In this document: piece by piece, positions 57,283 to 64,000 of the stretch
Layout of the letters: each line of letters starts with the position of its first letter
Numbering within the stretch: the first letter of the stretch is position 1
NCBI GenBank assembly: GCA_019925095.2
Contig: CM034401.1
Location: 8,591,838-8,655,837 of the forward strand
Origin: Dendrolimus kikuchii
Lineage: Eukaryota; Arthropoda; Insecta; Lepidoptera; Lasiocampidae
Length of the DNA stretch: 64,000 nt
Direction: 5' to 3'
Position numbers and translations under genes: made by a program
Notes under the pieces: model-generated
Told to the model about the DNA's origin: nothing
What the model saw: only the letters and a program-made list of their open reading frames with translations
The model's database searches: none

Positions 57283-59227
57283 TCAGTCTGCTTCATTGCT
57301 CTCACTTTCAAAGTCATCCTCACCTAAAACGGCTTCAGAACTATTTGTACTTTTCAACGAATTGTAAAAACTGTGGTAATGGAGATGTATGGCGTTTATC
57401 CTACAAAGGCTCGATAGATCTTCGTGCAGAGCTTTTGAAATTGAAACTGGACCGTCATAGGCTGGCTGTAAGACCACATCAGCGATAGATGAAACTGCTG
57501 CGGTAGAGGCAGATTTTCGTTTTTTAATGTTTTTAGTTGATGTTAATCCTATATTCATTTCACTAAAGTCGTCATCATAATCATACATAAAGTAAACAGA
57601 TTGTGGGTTTGTGGGGGCCACTTTTATTTCTTTGATCTTTGACCAATATATTTCGTTACCTTGTGTATCATTTAACCAATTCTGTCCAGTAATCAATGAT
57701 TTTATGTCATAAAAATCAGTTTGTCTCATTTCCTTGACTTGGTATTTTTCACCGGTTTTTTTAGCATTCATAACTATTTCGTATAATTGATCAAGTGTAT
57801 AAATTTGTTTCTTTTTTATCGCTCGTTCTATGCATGCGTGCATAGAATCACCTTCATTTTGGCTATGGCCAGATTCAAGAAACGATGAATAATCTCTAGC
57901 TTGAACTTATTAGCAGCAAACAGATAAAGAGCAAACACGAATCTATTTTTAATCTGTCCTGTGCAACCATCAGAATAAAATGAAATTTTATTTATTCGTT
58001 TATGATATTGTTCTTCAATGAAATTATAAAGACAGCTACCTACCTCTGTTGATCCTCTTTTAGCAATATGCAAATGCCACATGTAACAGTATCCTTTCTT
58101 GCTTGAAGCATCGAAAACAGTGAAGTTATAAACGGGATACTTCCGTTTATAGTGAAATATCCCTACCTCTGACTGAGGTACGCCTAAAACCTTTTTTAAA
58201 TCAAAAATAGCTAGAGTGGAGTTTGAGTCAAGGTCTTTTCTTTTCTGAATTTTTGATTTCACGAATTCTTTCTTTATTGTATATATGTTTTGTGTATTTA
58301 TCTTTTAATGATTCCTTGTGCTCGTTTTCAGCTTGTTCATAAAGCGTACAAGTGCCACATAAATCTTTCTTAGGATGAAAAAAAGAATAAATAAACTTTG
58401 TATTAAAGATACTCTCATACTGTCTTTTGGTAGCGTCTGTCTGTTCTTTGACCCAATCTGTGTATAAACGGTACATTTTTGAAATATTTAAAGTTTCGCA
58501 TAAATACTTTCTTTTGGAAAATTTTCTGACTTAGTGTGCTTCTTTTGCTGGAAATAATTGAATGTGTGATATGATTATCTCTTCTGTTGGCACTGACATT
58601 TTGCGTGGTCGATTGTTATGTTTACCTCTACAGTCAGTTTTTTCAGAATCACTATTGTACTTTTCTATGGCAGTGTAAACCATTTGTTCGGATATTCGTA
58701 AAGAATTTAGGAAAAACACCTTACATATACGAACTTTATTACCATCTAAAGGCAAATAATAACTTATAGTTTGAGTACGGTTTTTATTTCGAGTAACTTG
58801 AAGTTTTTCACAGATTCTGACATAACGTATTTAGTTATAAATTGCCATTGCAACTTATGGTTATTAAATTTATAAAATGTTTCTAAAATGACATTCCTAC
58901 TATTATATGAAAACGTTTCACCACATTTCAATTTGCATTTACAAGAAGGTACTAACGTTATTTTGCAAGAAACTGTTATTTAGAATGACATCCAATATAA
59001 GCTTGGCCAGAGTTTTTTAAAGTTTTGGATTTATTGGCTATCCATTCTTTTTCATTTCGACATCGCTTACGGGTTAAGTTGTTTGTAGTGTTAAAGAGAG
59101 AGCTATCATCATCATTCGTAGGTTCCATTGAACTGCTTGGCAGTGATCCTGATACTGAAACTGTAGTGAGCGATTCTGATTCAGATGTACCTAATACTTG
59201 AAATGTCGCAGAATCTTCATTCTTCAC
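57283..59227 (-). pseudogene. DDE-like transposase of an uncharacterised insect family
   Basis: Read from 59227 down, successive frames give an ordered protein of about 640 residues. The order is: acidic/Ser-rich start (MKNEDSATFQVLG); a cysteine block (PSCKCKLKCGETFS); a segment PLDGNKVRICKVFFLNSLR; a K/R-rich linker RGKHNNRPRKMS; FHPKKDLCGTC with two more conserved cysteines; then an RNase H-like core. In that core, candidate acidic residues lie in AIFDLKKVL, FYSDGCTGQ and (after a shift) GHSQNEGDS. The C-terminus is acidic. Similar proteins, often annotated as uncharacterised, are dispersed in insect genomes. I see about four one-base losses (near 58985, 58780, 58240 and 57877) and one in-frame stop (58531-58533), so it is not functional. 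It lies inside TIRs. Catalytic assignments are inference. Confidence 0.82.
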
Positions 59228-59376
59228 TAAACCTTATTGCTTTGGGTTTCATCTCTATTTATTTGGGGCGTTAAAGTCTTATATATATTATATTAATAAT
59301 TAATACTGCCATTGTCTACATTGATTGCATAATGTACAAAATCTTCATTATTTTCAATAGGTTTTAGTGTTTCATC

Positions 59377-59595
59377 GTGGCAGACAGGCAGACGGCCCAC
59401 TTGATGGAAAGCGGTTACCATCGCCTATGGACATTTGCAACACCAAAGTTGCTACAAATGCGCTGCTGCTCTTTTAAGGGAGACTGGAACCTGGTGACTA
59501 ATGCCAGAACATAACTCAAGGTTGTTATGGCGACATACTTTAGACCAGGGGTGGTAGCCATCCAGTGGGGCAAATGCCCTACCACCTAGCAAACT
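59377..59595 (+). repeat. SINE-like repeat B, short form, nested in the transposon
   Basis: ggcagacaggcagacggccc to ccctaccacctagcaaac. Ends at the same point as the other short copies but lacks the T-rich (A-tail) side. Confidence 0.85.
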
Positions 59596-60080
59596 TATAA
59601 AAACTTGTCGAAATTCAAGCGCAAAAGACAATAATAACCAATACTGTATTAATTGAAGGAGAATTAAAAATAGTATCGCGTTAATACATGTTTTAAAATT
59701 CATAAAGAATATTGTAATATGTGTTTACGTGAAACAGTATCGAAAATTATGTCAATAATAAAGCAGTAATATACGTTTACCTTTCAAAACTTAGCGAACA
59801 AATTTAGGTAAAGCGTGTTATTGAAAAGAGTTATCAATTTATTTACGTGAATAAAATGGTGTAACGCCTTGCCGATTTATCGAGACATATGTTCGTTCCG
59901 TAATGAACGACTACGATGTTTTTATGGGTTAAATTTGTTACATGACTTCCGGAGAATAAAAATAAAAACTGTTATACTGGACGAGAATTTTACAAAAAAA
60001 ATAATTTAAAAAAATCAGTAGGTGTATATCGACCCACAGATGCCGAAAATACAAAAACATTAAAAAAGTGGTAATAGCAC

Positions 60081-60110
60081 ATTACCATTTTATTCTCCGG
60101 GGGCGTCGAT
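60081..60110 (-). repeat. Terminal inverted repeat, right
   Basis: attaccattttattctccg then ggggcgtcgat, reverse complement of the left TIR at 28 of 30 positions. Confidence 0.92.
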
Positions 60111-61502
60111 ATATCTTTCATTTCGATCTCTTGCAAGGTTCAACGGTCATGAACATAATATAATATGGATAGTAGAAACACAATTAAAATAATTCACATT
60201 CATTCAACTTTATAATATAATTTCCTTATTCATAATAGTTAAACCAGATTTATAGGTTTTACCTACCCGGTGTACCAGGCTCATTAAAAAATATATAAAA
60301 AGTGTTATTCGTGATACTGTTTAGAATGCGATTATAAAAAAATACAATCAATACTACAAAAAAAATGTATGTCTGTGAAAGGCGAAACATGTAACTGTCC
60401 ATATTTCAAACAAATAAATTATTTTGACTTTGAAAACATTTTTTTACGATTATAACGACCCTATATATCATATAAATATTATGAATAGAGAGCGGTACCA
60501 CCATATAAACCTCCTTTTGATCTATTCAAACTTTATTCTGACATATTTAAATTCCCTCTTTAAATTTGACGTTCTCCTTTCGCAGGCAATCAGTCATTGA
60601 TTTTCATGTCATCATCAATAAATTGCATTAAAATCGCTCCGCTTTGTAAATAAAATAACATAAAATATATCGCTCCCGCAATACACCACAAATGTTTATA
60701 ATTTATAAATAACCCTCTCCGCATCCCAGTAATAAAACTACAATTACTCCGTTCGCAATATCTTATAAATGTAAACATATTATAACACAAGTGAACTGAA
60801 GAGAAGTGAAAGTGAGCAGCTGTATTTCATGCCCATTAATCAGGTACGTGCGTGCTCAATCTCACATTCTCATCTAAATTGCCCCACACTTCTTTTTCTA
60901 CAAATTTGACATAGTCCATTTTTATCCTAAACCCATCGCCGCCGCAACAAAGAGGGTAAATGTATACATGCTAACATTTTCTTAATAAATCAATTAGAGG
61001 GTACCAAACACAACAGTGTAATGTCCTCTTACCAACCAAGTTGGCAAGAATGTCTGAAGGGGAGGTGTGGTCCGGTTAGCTATGGTTTTGTTTTCCAACT
61101 TCCATGTTGATTTATTAAGAACTTGACCTATATACTGGTAACACAGGGGAAGATATATTCGAAAAGATAAACTCCTACTGTTGGGAGGAAGTGAGTTTGA
61201 TTATTTGTTACTATACTGTCAAGCAGTTAAACGATTCTTCTAAAAACATAACAGGGATGTTCCTTAATATTTTAAGATGGATACATAATTAAATTAGCTC
61301 GAAAAAATGTTATCTTGCATTAAAATTATTTAATACAGTGTTGATGAAATTCGTTACAGGATTTTCTTAGAGACAGGTTTGGGGCAATTTTTGTATTGCT
61401 CAGCGGAAAATGTTGAAAACCTTAAGATAGAACTTAAAAACAATCTGAACAAGATCTGTTATGTGGTTTGTCAGTTAAGTACAGTTTATTTAATTAGTTA
61501 CT
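60111..61502. other. Nothing recognised
   Basis: AT-rich. No supported gene or repeat. Confidence 0.4.
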
Positions 61503-61690
61503 TTTTGAAGTGAAACTTCTAAATATAAATATATAGACGGGGTCTTAGGATTTTTCTGTCACGAAAAAGCGTTACGGCCGCGTGGAGCAGCGGCATATAT
61601 TTAGACTAGACGTTGTGAGAGGCGGCATAATTTAAGAATATGGAAGCGTTTTTTGGTTTGATAAAATAAAATATGTTTAAATAATTTTGT
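61503..61690 (-). repeat. Dispersed repeat module, inverted copy of 30985-31190
   Basis: tttttgaagtgaaacttcta, ggatttttctgtcacgaaaa, agcgttacggccgcgtggag and ttgataaaataaaatatgtt. Confidence 0.8.
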
Positions 61691-61714
61691 TAGATAAAAT
61701 AAAATATATTTAAA

Positions 61715-61920
61715 CTAGCTGTCCCGACAGACGTTGTTCTGCCCTGAAGAAATAAAATTTAGAACCCAATTGCAGCGCCACCTACCGGGTCCAAATGTAA
61801 GCTATCCTATCTTTCAAGTTGGATCAAACTGCACACGGTGTGCAAATTTGATTAAAATCGGTCAAGTAGTTTAGGAGTCCATCGCGGACAAACAACGTGA
61901 CACGTAATTTATATATATTA
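61715..61920 (+). repeat. LINE 3' tail
   Basis: actagctgtcccgacagacg, aaatttgattaaaatcggtc, agtagtttaggagtccatcg and caacgtgacacgtaatttat are a very common insect non-LTR 3' end. It runs straight into the (TA)n below. Confidence 0.75.

Positions 61921-62010
<90 letters not shown>
61921..62010. repeat. (TA)n microsatellite, about 90 bp
   Basis: Uninterrupted TA repeat after ttatatatattaag; likely grown from the LINE tail. Confidence 0.95.
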
Positions 62011-62015
<5 letters not shown>

Positions 62016-62079
62016 TAATGCATTCATTAAATCTACCTACCCTAACAAAATCATAATTTCCAATAAAGCTGCGAAAAAT

Positions 62080-62356
62080 CGAAATGTATGCTGGGACACA
62101 TAGTAGAAGTGAAATTTCAACGGAGAAGTGGAAAAACGAATCACTATAGACAAGTGGAAAATCGAATCGCAACAAAATTTTAACTTGATGTTTTACGGGT
62201 AGATTGTTAATTTACTTGTCCAATTTGAAAACCTGTCCATAAAATTTCAAGTTCAAATTTTGTTGTCTTTCGTTTTGCCACTTGTCCGTTGCCATTCGTT
62301 TTTCCACTTGTCCGTTGAAGTTTCGCTACTACTATGTGTCCCAGCACACATTTCGA
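62080..62356. mobile_element. Fold-back element with internal 24-bp tandem units
   Basis: Arms 62080-62189 and 62246-62356 are reverse complements with scattered mismatches around a loop of about 56 nt. Each arm holds two tandem units like acggacaagtggaaaaacga. Outer ends: cgaaatgtatgctgggacac and gtgtcccagcacacatttcg. No coding capacity. A half copy is at 30853-30938. Confidence 0.85.
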
Positions 62357-62399
62357 ATTTTATATATTATTAATTAATTACTTTTTTACGGTTTCGTAG

Positions 62400-62760
62400 T
62401 CGATTAACAACAATAATGAAGGTACGTCATCTTGACAGTGTTCAGTTTCGTGCACTGACTCCCACTCGGCCGGTCACTTTCGCTTTAAAACATACGATAT
62501 TTTCCAGCTGACCATCGGGTTGCATGTAAATCACTCAAACGTACCATTTTTCGAGGCGTAAGACGGTAGATATATCAGTCTACATGATTAACTGTCATCG
62601 TTGTGTACGGCGGCAAATTTTCATTAGTCCGTCATTAAGGCAGTGGGTACGAGTGGGCTCTTATCCGGTACGGACCCGTGTCCCGGTTGATTAATTTACG
62701 TATAGCATCCGCAAATAACCAAAAATATATATTATGTATAAGATGCGTTGGGGACACCTT
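62400..62760. promoter_or_regulatory. Unique GC-richer block, possible conserved noncoding element
   Basis: Non-repetitive; contains ttgcatgtaaatcactcaaa (POU-like), catgattaactgtcatcgtt (homeodomain/TGTCA) and cccggttgattaatttacgt. No reading frame or splice signals. Regulatory role inferred from composition and motifs. Confidence 0.3.
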
Positions 62761-63024
62761 TTTGCGGCGTATTTGAATAAAAGCAAAAAGTTCGAAAAGG
62801 GATTATAATTATACAATTCAAATTAATGTAGACTACAATAACATATACTTATCCCACCTAATCTACCCTAAAACCGGAAAAAGCCCGGCTAGTTAGGTAG
62901 GAAGCAAATGTCAAGTCCCGGTCGAAGGAGTAGGCCCAAGAAATCCTGCCTTTAGGTTGTGAAGGATGACATGCGTACCAGTAGTCAATAGGACAAAAAT
63001 AAATACTTAACTTAATATAATATA
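62761..63024. other. Nothing recognised
   Basis: No supported gene or repeat. Confidence 0.4.
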
Positions 63025-63125
63025 CATTATTGTGCATTAAAAAGAATGAAATAACACACAAAAACAGCATACAATGAGGTACAAATGGCGGCCTTCTCAC
63101 TAAGGGATTTTTTCCAGACAACCTT
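63025..63125 (-). repeat. Jockey-like LINE 3' UTR tail
   Basis: ttattgtgcattaaaaagaa, caaatggcggccttctcact and aagggattttttccagacaa; minus orientation. Confidence 0.7.
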
Positions 63126-64000
63126 GGGATGAAGTAAGAAATATGGCACAAAAGCTAAGGGTTGTAGTAGGGTTTTGTTGTACAATTTTCGAAAAATATT
63201 TAAATATACATAGATACCATATTTATATTCTTTATGTATTTTGTTTCAATTTAATCCTGACTTAAAGTGAAACTAATTACTATTAATAAAAAGTGAGCGT
63301 ACAGCAATGCGATGATACATCGAAATTGTTTAGTTGCTGGGTCCAGGCGTGTACTCGTACTCGTAATCGGTAGTTCAACACTACCTTAATGGTATCCTCG
63401 GATGAGAAGGCATCCATGGTGGAATATGAATTCTGATACTCTATCTTCTATGAGTAGCCTATTCAAAAATCTCGGTATGTTGCGTCTTTGGACTTATCTT
63501 TTATTTGAGGGAGGCACTAGCCATTTAGTCAGCTGTAAAGTCGATTATGCGTCTTGATAACTTTTTAGATTGAATAGAATGTCTTTTATTGCACACATAT
63601 TAAAAAGTTAATCAGAACGTGTAATTGTTATGACAATTACAATGGGTAGTCTTAACGCTGATAGTGATTTTTCCGGACGGCCTTTGTATGCTACAACAAT
63701 AAAAAGCTCATGGTTTCAGGACACTATAGTTTTAACACCCCCACGACACAAACAAGTGACTCTTCTTGAGGGTTTACTAGTTACACTACTAGAATTAAAC
63801 GAATAGAATACATTCAATACATCATAATTTACAGATTTATCTTTTGTCTGAAATCGGAGCTTATTAGGGCTCTAATGTCAGTCTATGTGGGCATTAGTCG
63901 ACAGTATGGAATAGTTTCTTTCTAAACGAATTCGCTTAAAACGGTATCTTTGGGAGATTTGTAATCCAAGAGAGTACAATAATAACGAACAACTATGGGA
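63126..64000. other. Nothing firmly recognised
   Basis: 63583-63690 (gaatgtcttttattgcacac, tttttccggacggcc) may be another Jockey-like tail. No gene to the window end. Confidence 0.4.

Larger units (their letters stand above)
56567..60110 (-). mobile_element. DNA transposon with 30-bp TIRs and a decayed transposase
   Basis: Outer ends are 30-bp inverted repeats, 56567-56596 and 60081-60110, identical at 28 of 30 positions. Each starts atcgacgcccccgg, followed by (g/a)gaataaaat. Between them lie one minus-strand transposase pseudogene (57283-59227), about 600-900 bp of AT-rich noncoding DNA at each side, and a nested SINE-like repeat (59377-59595). The motif GAATAAAA recurs in both directions inside each end (56683, 56821, 59951). 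No convincing target duplication: both flanks show ata next to the TIR, consistent with a 3-bp repeat or chance. Superfamily not determined; Sola-type is only a guess. Confidence 0.88.

Noticed and set aside
61918..62175. 85-codon frame ending in an Ile-Tyr repeat
   Set aside because: Translation of the (TA)n microsatellite and a fold-back arm.

Overview
The window looks like a piece of a moth or butterfly (Lepidoptera) nuclear genome. It is AT-rich by eye, gene-poor and crowded with short dispersed repeats of kinds familiar from Lepidoptera: tRNA-derived SINEs, R1-, Jockey- and RTE-like LINE remnants, MITEs, and LINE tails ending in short microsatellites. There is no operon, CRISPR array, rRNA or free-standing tRNA gene that I can support.

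Only one host gene is recognised with confidence. A 49-nt exon at 28972-29020 (+), with clean splice sites, encodes MNRAIQVKPADSENRG, a signature of the first RRM of Bruno/CELF RNA-binding proteins (closest to the bru-3/CELF3-6 branch). No other known Bruno exon lies in the window, so most of the sequence is probably intron of this gene. A second candidate exon at 12269-12328 (+) follows a CpG-rich stretch with no upstream ATG. It opens with ATG, ends in a perfect GTAAGT donor and is in phase with the Bruno exon. It may be an alternative first exon of the same gene or the start of another gene.

The most interesting mobile element is at 56567-60110. It is a 3.5-kb DNA transposon with 30-bp terminal inverted repeats (28/30 identical). 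On the minus strand it carries a decayed DDE-like transposase gene of a family usually left uncharacterised in insect annotations. A SINE-like element has inserted inside it.

Layout: 1-8000 unique AT-rich DNA, one solo LTR, LINE and SINE debris. 8000-10300 a truncated R1-clade LINE with a 15-bp target duplication, nested in a SINE, then a second solo LTR. 11900-12420 candidate promoter and first exon. 13000-14150 a CpG-rich fold-back element between two 61-bp direct repeats. 16200-28700 SINEs, LINE fragments and palindromic MITEs. 28972 the Bruno exon, followed by a hAT-type MITE. 30800-55000 many repeats, including three RTE-like insertions with target duplications and a TTAA-flanked MITE. 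56567-60110 the transposon. 61500-62360 a repeat cluster with a long (TA)n and a second fold-back element. 62400-62760 a unique, moderately GC-rich block that could be regulatory.

All calls come from reading the sequence and from memory of repeat and protein families. No alignment or database search was run.
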